Below, piece after piece: positions 1 to 5,931 of a stretch of DNA of 7,688 nucleotides. The DNA is from Planctomycetota bacterium (lineage in GTDB: Bacteria > Planctomycetota > Phycisphaerae > WQYP01), in assembly GCA_021805585.1 (NCBI GenBank), contig JAJZEY010000451.1, forward strand, positions 1 to 7,688, read 5' to 3'. The first letter of the stretch is position 1. Each line of letters begins with the position of its first letter. Both the position numbers and the translations under genes were made by a program. The notes beneath the pieces are model-generated. The model was given only the letters and a program-made list of their open reading frames with translations. It ran no database searches and was not told the DNA's origin.

Positions 1-31
1 TTGTTCATTGTTCATTGATCATTGATCATTG
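1..31. repeat. Heptanucleotide tandem repeat (TTGWTCA), 4.4 copies, cut by window edge
   Basis: Four consecutive 7-base units are present: TTGTTCA twice, then TTGATCA twice, then a partial TTG. Read on the minus strand, every unit contains an ATG. Because 7 is not a multiple of 3, successive ATGs fall in successive frames: those at 29 and 22 reach a TGA after five codons, while those at 15 and 8 stay open to the edge. A GGAGG lies just upstream on the minus strand (44 to 40), 10 bases before the first ATG. The array may continue outside the window. It is either an ordinary intergenic repeat or the start region of the next minus-strand gene; the window does not decide. Confidence 0.85.
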
Positions 32-184
32 CTGTTATTCCTCCGCGATCCTCATTGTCCCCTGCGGTGAATTTTATTTAAACTCCGGCGAACCGGGGCG
101 GCGTTTAAAACGGATTGGCCATTGGCCCGGCTCCATTTGTCGGAAAAATTGGCGGCCCCCAATGCCACGGGCGGCACCGGTGCC
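32..184. other. Region downstream of ftsQ with no convincing gene; two weak stem-loops
   Basis: No coding region can be supported here. A minus-strand frame open through 52 to 351 is a shadow of ftsQ that runs on past it and resembles nothing known. Two small inverted repeats are visible. ATTGG/CCAAT (148-152 and 159-163) is followed on the minus strand by a run of T (to 144). TTTAAAC/GTTTAAA (77-83 and 103-109) encloses an inner CCGG/CCGG stem (85-88 and 93-96). A strong Shine-Dalgarno-like GGAGG sits at 44 to 40 on the minus strand, before the repeat array at the edge. ftsA or ftsZ often follows ftsQ in dcw clusters; neither begins here. Confidence 0.5.
144..163 (-). terminator. Weak terminator-like hairpin after ftsQ
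   Basis: On the minus strand, 22 bases past the ftsQ stop, a 5-bp stem ATTGG/CCAAT with a 6-base loop runs into five T residues, the first of which belongs to the stem. The form is that of a Rho-independent terminator, but the stem is short and only two of its pairs are G-C. It could mark the end of the ftsW-to-ftsQ transcript. A second, longer stem-loop at 77-109 is an alternative or an addition. Confidence 0.25.
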
Positions 185-1192
185 TCAATTTGCCGGAAGG
201 TTTCCCGGCTCGGTTGCCGCCGGTTTTGGCGGGCGTGGCACCAGAACCTGATCCAAACGGATGTCCACATACGGCTTTCCGGCATCCACCCGACCATAAT
301 GCCTGTAAATTTCCAAAAGCGATTCAAGTTTCCGGCTGGCCGGCACCTCATAAAAGCCTTCTTTGCCGGGGGGAAGCCCCCACCAAATCTTTGTATTCCA
401 GCGGGTTATCAGAACAATTTGCGGTGCCATGGGCTTGTTCGAGTCGGTTTGACGAGCGTGAAGATTGCGGACATTGACCGCGGTTATCTGGCGGGCGAAG
501 GGTTCCGGAGTCAGTAGACTTATCAGTTTTAATCCAGTGCGAATGCCGGGCATGGTGAATGTTTTTCCGGGCGGCGGCAACGCACCTTTTACACCGCGTA
601 TCTGAATCAGCCAGCTTAAGGCGGAAGCATCCGTCGGAAGATACACGCCCGGAAGACGCGTGGCCTGCGCGGAAATAAGGTAATAATGGTTCGCCATTGC
701 CACCAGGCCGGCCGGCTTTCGGTAGCGGGCATACACTTCAATGACCTGTTCATGGGCCAGCCAGACGCGCCGAATCATGACCACGCGCTTAATCCAGGCA
801 TTCATTCCTTCGGCCTGATGGGTCATAAAGTGCCGGGCAATCGCCCGCAATATTCGTCCATTAAGCGGGTTACGCAGGGCTGCGGCATATTCCGGGTGCC
901 GCTTGTTGTTGCATGCGTAACCCACCGCTTCGCCGGCCAGATCATCAAGGATGGGACGGGACAACCAGGGCGGCGTGCGAATCAGAATCAGCCGGCGAAG
1001 CGGAAGATCGTTTTGCTTTTGCAGCAGATCCCCGGCGTAGCGGTCCAGACGCGCAAAACCTATCGCCAGGGCAAAGCAGGCTGTCAGCACACCGCGTACC
1101 CACGGTTGCCGCCAGTGTGTAATGGAAGGTCTTTGAAATCCGCTGTCTACCATGCTCTGCTTATGCCGGTTCAGTCCTGCCCGCCTTGACAC
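185..1192 (-). CDS. ftsQ: Divergent FtsQ-like cell division protein
   Basis: FtsQ is a bitopic inner-membrane divisome protein that links early and late division proteins through its periplasmic POTRA and beta domains. The 335-residue product has a basic N-terminus, one hydrophobic segment (about residues 32-47) and then an extracytoplasmic part. Residues 133-180 (WIKRVVMIRR, then IEVYARYRKP and YYLISA) resemble the end of the POTRA domain and the start of the beta domain. Residues 306-318 (KPYVDIRLDQVLV) resemble the closing strand, where family members have a YIDLRF-like motif. Overall conservation is low, so the call rests on this layout and on position after ddl, a common place for ftsQ. 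It begins 22 bases after ddl. The first in-frame start is a GTG (1192) without a clear Shine-Dalgarno; the ATG at 1153, behind AAGCAGAG, would give 322 residues and keep the membrane segment. The C-terminus is rich in Pro and Ala. Confidence 0.72.
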   Translation of the reverse strand: MSRRAGLNRHKQSMVDSGFQRPSITHWRQPWVRGVLTACFALAIGFARLDRYAGDLLQKQNDLPLRRLILIRTPPWLSRPILDDLAGEAVGYACNNKRHPEYAAALRNPLNGRILRAIARHFMTHQAEGMNAWIKRVVMIRRVWLAHEQVIEVYARYRKPAGLVAMANHYYLISAQATRLPGVYLPTDASALSWLIQIRGVKGALPPPGKTFTMPGIRTGLKLISLLTPEPFARQITAVNVRNLHARQTDSNKPMAPQIVLITRWNTKIWWGLPPGKEGFYEVPASRKLESLLEIYRHYGRVDAGKPYVDIRLDQVLVPRPPKPAATEPGNLPAN

Positions 1193-1214
1193 GTTAAAGG
1201 TCAGGCCATTGTCA

Positions 1215-2153
1215 TCAAACCGCTATCGTATCACGAACCGCCATTTGCGCCAGCCGGTGGCACAGAGTGTCAAAATTTATGCCCGCCTCGGCAGCCGCCT
1301 TGGGAAGCAGGGAATGGTCGGTAAAGCCCGGCAGGGTATTGATTTCCAGAACATAGGGGCGGCCCGTTGCCCCATCCACCATGACATCCACTCGTGACAA
1401 ATGCCGCGCCCCGACCCGCCGATAAGTATCCACCGCCGCAGTGGCGGCCTGTTCCAGCGTGGCGGGCGGAAGATTGATCTTGAAATTGTATTCCGTGTCA
1501 TTCCGCAGATATTTGGCTTCGTAATCGTAAAATGCCGTTTTCGGGCGGATTTCAATAATCGGCAGCGGCATCCCATCCAGAATGCCAATGGTCAATTCCG
1601 GTCCTTGAATATATTTTTCCACCAGCATGGCCGAATAATGGTCCAGCGATTGGCGCAAATGTGCTTCCGCTTCAGTGACGTTCCGGCATATTCGGCACGC
1701 CACCGAACTCCCTTCCGAGGCGGGCTTGACCACACAGGGGAATATTGTTGCCGATGGATTCCAGCCGCCGCGAAAATCGGCAACCCGCACCACCTGCCAT
1801 GAAGGCGTAGGAATGCCCGCTTGTTGCAGCACGGCTTTGGCCGCTTGCTTGTCCATGGCCAGACGGCTGGCGGCGGAACCCGATCCGACAAAAGGAATGC
1901 TTCGCTTTTCCAGAATTTCCTGCAGGCCGCCATCCTCGCCGAATTCGCCGTGCAATACCGGAAACACCAGATCGCATGGCTGATGGTCCAGGGCGGCCAA
2001 ATTCGTTGGGCTGATATCCGCGGTGAATACCTGATGGCCGCCGCGTTTGAGGGCCGCGGCCACGCCCATCCCGCTTTTCAGGGAGACTTCGCGTTCCGCG
2101 GAAATGCCGCCGCAAAGAAGTGTGATATTCAGCCGTTCCGCATTGTCGTCCAT
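1215..2153 (-). CDS. ddl: D-alanine--D-alanine ligase
   Basis: This cytoplasmic ATP-grasp enzyme joins two D-alanines into the dipeptide that MurF adds to the UDP-MurNAc tripeptide. All family hallmarks are present in the 312 residues: GGISAERE (15-22), HGEFGEDG (68-75), the ATP-binding VVKPASEGSS (141-150), the omega-loop FYDYEAKY (208-215), RVDVMVD (254-260) and the metal and phosphate site EINTLPGFTDHS (270-281). The Tyr in FYDYEAKY is the one typical of D-Ala-D-Ala ligases; D-Ala-D-Lac ligases carry Phe at the equivalent place, so normal D-Ala-ending stems are expected. Length is normal. The ATG at 2153 follows AAGGGG at a good distance. It lies 99 bases after murB, the widest gap inside the operon, and that gap holds two alternative hairpins. 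ftsQ follows 22 bases later. A stand-alone Ddl contrasts with the MurC-Ddl fusion of chlamydiae. Confidence 0.97.
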   Translation of the reverse strand: MDDNAERLNITLLCGGISAEREVSLKSGMGVAAALKRGGHQVFTADISPTNLAALDHQPCDLVFPVLHGEFGEDGGLQEILEKRSIPFVGSGSAASRLAMDKQAAKAVLQQAGIPTPSWQVVRVADFRGGWNPSATIFPCVVKPASEGSSVACRICRNVTEAEAHLRQSLDHYSAMLVEKYIQGPELTIGILDGMPLPIIEIRPKTAFYDYEAKYLRNDTEYNFKINLPPATLEQAATAAVDTYRRVGARHLSRVDVMVDGATGRPYVLEINTLPGFTDHSLLPKAAAEAGINFDTLCHRLAQMAVRDTIAV

Positions 2154-2200
2154 GACCGCCCCTTAAAATTCATCACGTTAGGATTCGCATTCTTTGCTAA

Positions 2201-2225
2201 GGCATGTTCCATGCCGCGCCGGCAT
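2201..2225 (-). other. Two mutually exclusive hairpins in the murB-ddl gap
   Basis: Two perfect 6-bp stems with 3-base loops share one arm. GGCATG (2201-2206) pairs with CATGCC (2210-2215), and ATGCCG (2211-2216) pairs with CGGCAT (2220-2225). Only one can form at a time. In the ddl leader on the minus strand, the 2220-2225 arm is transcribed first. The position, 48 to 72 bases before the ddl ATG, fits an attenuator-like or mRNA-processing role, but no T-run follows on the minus strand and no regulator is visible. The structure is read directly from the sequence; any function is inference. Confidence 0.5.
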
Positions 2226-2252
2226 TTTCCGACAAACCACAACCGAAGCGAC

Positions 2253-3131
2253 CTACCAGACCACTACTTCCGTTTCCAATGGAATGTTCATTTTGTCGTG
2301 CACGGTCTTCTTGACCAGGTCGATAAGCTTCAGCACATCCGCGGCACTGCCGCCCTTGTCCGCCACGATGAAATTGGCATGGTGGGTTGAAACCTGGGCA
2401 CTTCCGATGCGCATGCCTTTCAGGCCGGCCTGATCAATAATCGCACCGGCGGATTTTCCATTATAATTCCGGAAAATGCATCCGGCACTGTTAGCGCCAA
2501 GCGGTTGAGAGCTGTTTTTGTACATCCATATTTCCTTCATGCGGGCGGCCAGGGGCTCCGGATTTCCCGGTTGAAGTTCAAATGTAGCGGCCAGGATAAA
2601 TTTGGCATTGATATTGCTTTTTCTGTATTCAAAACAAAGGTCTTCACGCCGGCGCGTGTAAATGGTTCCCGTGGAATCCATGACCGTTACATCCAGCACG
2701 GAAGAGCCGATATCGCCATACGCACCACCGGCATTCATCCGCACCTCTCCGCCGACGGTGCCCGGAATTCCCGCCAGACATTCCATTCCCGCCAAACCGG
2801 CCCTGGCCAGTTGAATGAGAAGTTTGTGCATATCCGCACCGCCGCCGGCGCGGACCAGCGCTCCGGCGATATCCACCGCGGTAAAGGCCGGGGAATTCAG
2901 TTGAATAACCGCGCCATCCACGCCCTGGTCGTTGACCAGCAGGTTGGCCCCCCTCCCCAGCACATAGACCGGTATCCGTTCCTGATGCAGGCGGCGAACG
3001 ACCGCGGACAATTCGTCGGTATCCTGCGGTTCAATCAGATATTTCGCCGGACCGCCCAGCCCGAACCAGGTCAGCGGTCCTAAGGGAACATCTTTTCGTA
3101 TGATGGATTCAAATCCGCTTTGCCAGCTCAT
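2253..3131 (-). CDS. murB: UDP-N-acetylenolpyruvoylglucosamine reductase (MurB)
   Basis: MurB is the FAD- and NADPH-dependent reductase that turns UDP-GlcNAc-enolpyruvate into UDP-MurNAc. The 292 residues carry the FAD-binding LGRGANLLV (58-66; usual form LGGGSNLLV) and GIPGTVGGEVRMNAGGAYGD (121-140), the EYRKSN segment (168-173), the active-site stretch NSAGCIFRN (214-222), a THHANFIVADKG segment (249-260) and the final ETEVVVW, whose Glu287 should be the conserved active-site acid. The size and the short Tyr-loop region fit the type II group. Where E. coli MurB has the proton-donor Ser229 (GSFFKN), this protein has Cys218 (AGCIFRN). I chose the ATG at 3131 because GGAAGA precedes it by about 6 bases; an ATG nine codons upstream (3158) lacks such a site. 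The chosen start overlaps the end of murC by 23 bases, so translational coupling is likely. Confidence 0.96.
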   Translation of the reverse strand: MSWQSGFESIIRKDVPLGPLTWFGLGGPAKYLIEPQDTDELSAVVRRLHQERIPVYVLGRGANLLVNDQGVDGAVIQLNSPAFTAVDIAGALVRAGGGADMHKLLIQLARAGLAGMECLAGIPGTVGGEVRMNAGGAYGDIGSSVLDVTVMDSTGTIYTRRREDLCFEYRKSNINAKFILAATFELQPGNPEPLAARMKEIWMYKNSSQPLGANSAGCIFRNYNGKSAGAIIDQAGLKGMRIGSAQVSTHHANFIVADKGGSAADVLKLIDLVKKTVHDKMNIPLETEVVVW

Positions 3132-4566
3132 GTGTAATCTTCCAAACCGGGCCGGCACCCATGGAGACTATTAAATCTCCGGGCCGGGCCTCCGCCGCCA
3201 GATAGTCCTCAATATTTTCAAACGCCGGTAGATACATTGCCTCGCGTCCGTTTTCCTTTAACCGCTGAACCAGATGTTCGGCACTGACGGTGCGACGGTC
3301 ATCTTCGGTATCGCGAACGAAGAAAATGTCCGGCACAATTGTAAGGTCCGCGTGCGTGAAACTGCGGGCGAAATCATCGAGCAGCAATCGCGTGCGGCTA
3401 TGCTGGTGCGGTTGAAATACGCAGATCAGCCGTTTGGGTGAATATTTTCCGCGCAAGGCCAGCAGTGTGGCGCGAATTTCAGATGGATGGTGCCCGTAAT
3501 CGTCCACCAGCGTCACGCCGTTTCTTTCGCCCACAAGCTGACTTCGCCGGTCTACTCCGGCAAATTCGCCAATGGCTTTGCGGATTGATTCCCAGGGAAT
3601 CCCGCAACGGTGGGCGATGGCCACGGCCACCAGCGCATTGCCCACATTGTGCCGCCCCGGAATAATAATCTCCAGCCAGCCCATCGGCTTTTTCCGGAAA
3701 TGCACCAGAAAACGACCTTTGCCGCCGACCATGGAAACCTGCGTTGCCGTCCAGTCGGCCTCCATATCCACGCCATAGGTCTGCACAGCCGCGCCGGCGG
3801 CCAGTGCCGGTTGCTGACAATTGCCGGTTCCGGCTTGTGTAATCAAAAGACCATCCGGTGGGATTTTGCCGACAAAATCGGTAAAAGCGGACGTGATTTC
3901 ATTCAAGTCCCGGTAATAATCCAAGTGGTCTTCTTCAATATTCAATACGGCGGCAATACGGGGTGAGAGATTCAGAAAGCTGCGGTCATATTCACAGGCC
4001 TCCACGACGAAGAATTCGCCGCGCCCGCCGTGCGATGATCCGCCAAGCTGCCGACTTTTAGCCCCGACCACGTAGGAAGGGTCTACGCCGGCCTGGCATA
4101 ATATCCAGGCGGTCATGGCCGTGGTGGTGGATTTGCCATGAGTTCCGGCAATGGCAATGCCATGTTTACAGGCCATAACTTGGCCCAAAAGGTGGGCATA
4201 TTTGTGAATTTCAAGGCCGCGTTTACGGGCTTCCACCAGTTCCGGCTGATTTTCGCGGATCGCTGCGGAAAAAACGACGATTTCCGTATTCGGCGGGAGA
4301 CCTGTACTGCTTTGATCATGGCTGATTGTGACGCCGATTTCCCGGAGTTTGCAGGTGGTATCGGATGCTTCCATGTCCGTTCCAGTGACCAAAGCCCCCG
4401 CGCCATGCAGCATGTGGGCCAGGCCACTGATTCCGGTTCCCCCAATTCCCACAAAATGCACCCGTCGCCCGCCGTAGGCTTGTTCCAACGTCGTGGCTTC
4501 AGGGGGTGCCTTCAAATCAGGAATCGTGTTCATCGGTATCGTTTTGCGGCCCATTACGGTTGTCAT
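3109..4566 (-). CDS. murC: UDP-N-acetylmuramate--L-alanine ligase (MurC)
   Basis: MurC adds L-Ala to UDP-MurNAc, the first step of stem-peptide assembly, in the cytoplasm with ATP. The 485-residue product shows the three Mur-ligase domains in order: an N-terminal Rossmann fold with the glycine loop HFVGIGGTGISGLA (37-50); the central ATPase with P-loop GTHGKSTT (141-148), EACEYD (189-194), NIEEDHLDYY (209-218) and HNVGNA (306-311); and a C-terminal domain with DDYGHHPSE (355-363) and QPHQHSRT (385-392). The last two motifs are characteristic of MurC rather than MurD, MurE or MurF. Start choice is uncertain: ATGs at 4566, 4554 and 4533 are in frame and all precede the first domain. The first has GGAA only 2 bases away, but overlaps by ATGA with a five-codon mini-ORF starting at 4580. 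It lies 32 bases after murG and runs 23 bases into murB. Confidence 0.97.
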   Translation of the reverse strand: MTTVMGRKTIPMNTIPDLKAPPEATTLEQAYGGRRVHFVGIGGTGISGLAHMLHGAGALVTGTDMEASDTTCKLREIGVTISHDQSSTGLPPNTEIVVFSAAIRENQPELVEARKRGLEIHKYAHLLGQVMACKHGIAIAGTHGKSTTTAMTAWILCQAGVDPSYVVGAKSRQLGGSSHGGRGEFFVVEACEYDRSFLNLSPRIAAVLNIEEDHLDYYRDLNEITSAFTDFVGKIPPDGLLITQAGTGNCQQPALAAGAAVQTYGVDMEADWTATQVSMVGGKGRFLVHFRKKPMGWLEIIIPGRHNVGNALVAVAIAHRCGIPWESIRKAIGEFAGVDRRSQLVGERNGVTLVDDYGHHPSEIRATLLALRGKYSPKRLICVFQPHQHSRTRLLLDDFARSFTHADLTIVPDIFFVRDTEDDRRTVSAEHLVQRLKENGREAMYLPAFENIEDYLAAEARPGDLIVSMGAGPVWKITHELAKRI

Positions 4567-4580
4567 ATTCCGGCTTTCAT
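4563..4580 (-). CDS. Possible five-codon leader mini-ORF before murC
   Basis: On the minus strand, ATG at 4580 opens the peptide MKAGI and stops at a TGA that overlaps the first murC ATG (ATGA, four-base overlap). The arrangement is that of translational coupling, but no good ribosome-binding site precedes it, and a mini-ORF this short can easily arise by chance. Confidence 0.15.
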   Translation of the reverse strand: MKAGI

Positions 4581-4589
4581 GCCAACTTG

Positions 4590-4618
4590 AAAAAACATCT
4601 ATGTCCCGACCGGGGACA
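4590..4618 (-). terminator. Terminator-like hairpin and T-run at the murG-murC junction
   Basis: On the minus strand a perfect 6-bp stem, TGTCCC/GGGACA with a 5-base loop (4602-4618), is followed after TAGATG by six T residues (4590-4595). The hairpin lies inside the last codons of murG and its stop codon. The six-base spacer between stem and T-run is longer than in an efficient intrinsic terminator. It could give partial termination or an mRNA end within the operon; since murC, murB and ddl lie beyond it, full termination is unlikely unless another promoter serves them. Confidence 0.35.
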
Positions 4619-5870
4619 CGCCGGTTTGCACAACCCGGCTTGAGTTATTTATCGGTCTTTTTATACCCTGTTCGATAAGCCAATCTGCAACTTGGCCTGC
4701 CGCATCGGGTTTGCCGATTCGCTGTGCATTTTCCGCCATGGTACGCAGTCGCGGCCCATCCATCAAAAGGGCGGAAAAAACTTCCTTAATTGCGACGGCG
4801 TTTTTCCGAGCTTTCAATTGGTCGGTCAGCAATATTGCAGCGCCGGCCCGTTCAAGGTTACGGGCATTCGCCCGCTGATGTTGATCGCGGTGGTGGGGGT
4901 AAGGCAAAAGGATGGACGGCAGGCCGCAGGCGGTAAGTTCCGCACAGGTTCCGGCACCCGCACGGGCGATCACCAGGTCGCCGACCGCCCAAACCGCGGC
5001 CATGTCGTCGGCGTAATCCAGCAGGTGCCAATGATGCGAATCGGCGTCTTTTGCCGGTAAGCCATCCCAGGTTGCGACCATAGCGGATTGAATAGTGGCC
5101 GCCTGTGCCATTCCCGTCAAAAGCAGAACCTGCCAGCCGGTAAACTCGCCATGGGGCCGGTTCAGAAGTTCAAGGAATTCGCGGTCGTGCCGCAATTCGA
5201 CCATCGCATCGTTAATGGTGCGGGCACCCAGCGAGGCACCGGTTACCACCAGCGTGCGCCGGGCCGGGTCAAGACCTAATCGCCGGATACCTTCGGCGCG
5301 CCCAAGGCCGACCAGCCCGAAGCGAATGGGGCAGCCGGAAACATGAATAAGGGCTTGAAATTTGCGGCTTTGGGAATCGGCCATCGGCCATTGGGCGAAA
5401 ATGCGGTCCACATGGGCCATCAAAAAACGGTTGGCCAGACCCGGCAAAGCATCCGGATTCAGCAGGGCCACCGGAATTCCCATGCGATGGGCCACATACG
5501 CGGCTGGCCCGGCGGCATATCCGCCAAGTGCCAGCACGGCGCTGGGGGGCCGATGGATAAAATAATTTTGCCAGTAGCGACAGAAACTTCGCCAGGCAAT
5601 GTAAAAGCCGGGCCAGCGCAACGGATTCCGCTTCATCGGTTGAACCATTTGGGCGATGTATTTTTCGCCAAATCGCATCAGCAGTCGCCGATCCACCGCA
5701 CGTGGCGTGGCGGCCCAAATGATGTCGGGAGTTCGGCCGAGCCGCTGTTCCAATGCCCCGGCCACCGCCAGGCCCGGATACAGATGGCCGCCGGTGCCGC
5801 CGCCGGCGAAGACAAATGAAAAATTACCATCCAATATGGGGGTGGGCGGGTTATGAATCGGTTCAGTCAC
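4599..5870 (-). CDS. murG: UDP-GlcNAc:lipid I N-acetylglucosaminyltransferase (MurG)
   Basis: MurG is the peripheral inner-membrane GT-B enzyme that transfers GlcNAc to lipid I, giving lipid II, the substrate of FtsW. The 423-residue product has the N-terminal glycine loop GGGTGGH (23-29), a second loop LGGYAAGP (115-122), GASLGA (211-216; usual form GGSQGA) that opens the C-terminal domain, and the UDP-GlcNAc site RAGAGTCAELTACGLP (303-318) followed by DQHQRANA (329-336). The motif that usually reads HEQN before PG is LNPDALPG here (137-144), a clear departure. It is longer than the usual 355-370 residues, because of additional sequence around residues 225-285 and a tail. The final residues (RVVQTGVSPVGT, 412-423) overlap a palindrome and look like added sequence rather than part of the fold. 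The start is GTG at 5870 with GGA 8 bases upstream; it lies 61 bases after ftsW, across a hairpin. Confidence 0.95.
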   Translation of the reverse strand: MTEPIHNPPTPILDGNFSFVFAGGGTGGHLYPGLAVAGALEQRLGRTPDIIWAATPRAVDRRLLMRFGEKYIAQMVQPMKRNPLRWPGFYIAWRSFCRYWQNYFIHRPPSAVLALGGYAAGPAAYVAHRMGIPVALLNPDALPGLANRFLMAHVDRIFAQWPMADSQSRKFQALIHVSGCPIRFGLVGLGRAEGIRRLGLDPARRTLVVTGASLGARTINDAMVELRHDREFLELLNRPHGEFTGWQVLLLTGMAQAATIQSAMVATWDGLPAKDADSHHWHLLDYADDMAAVWAVGDLVIARAGAGTCAELTACGLPSILLPYPHHRDQHQRANARNLERAGAAILLTDQLKARKNAVAIKEVFSALLMDGPRLRTMAENAQRIGKPDAAGQVADWLIEQGIKRPINNSSRVVQTGVSPVGT

Positions 5871-5897
5871 AACTATAATCCATGCAAATGGGTGCGG

Positions 5898-5917
5898 CCG
5901 CGAATCTGGTTTCGCGG
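5898..5917 (-). other. Perfect hairpin in the ftsW-murG gap
   Basis: CCGCGAA (5898-5904) and TTCGCGG (5911-5917) form a perfect 7-bp stem with a 6-base loop, centred in the 61-base gap between the ftsW stop and the murG GTG. No T-run follows on the minus strand, so it is not a standard terminator. It could stabilise or mark the 3' end of a processed ftsW message, or affect access to the murG start. Function is inference. Confidence 0.55.
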
Positions 5918-5931
5918 TCTGTTCGTTAACC

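Noticed and set aside
52..351. Minus-strand frame of 99 codons running past the ftsQ stop
   Set aside because: It is mostly inside ftsQ in another frame and has no ribosome-binding site. The sequence gives no sign of a frameshift that would join it to ftsQ.
686..1189. Plus-strand open frame of 167 codons opposite ftsQ
   Set aside because: Because ftsQ is divergent I considered this the real gene. Its translation has no membrane segment or recognisable motif, and the minus-strand frame fits the operon and the FtsQ layout.
2211..2231. Plus-strand terminator (ATGCCG stem followed by TTTT)
   Set aside because: No plus-strand gene ends here for it to terminate. The same bases are better read as part of the ddl leader on the minus strand.
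1821..2390. Plus-strand open frame of 189 codons across ddl, the gap and the end of murB
   Set aside because: It is antisense to two well-supported genes, shows no domain, and has no convincing ribosome-binding site or promoter.
2505..3083. Plus-strand open frame of 192 codons
   Set aside because: It lies wholly antisense to murB, whose motifs are clear, and its translation resembles no known family. GC-rich codon use opens such shadow frames.
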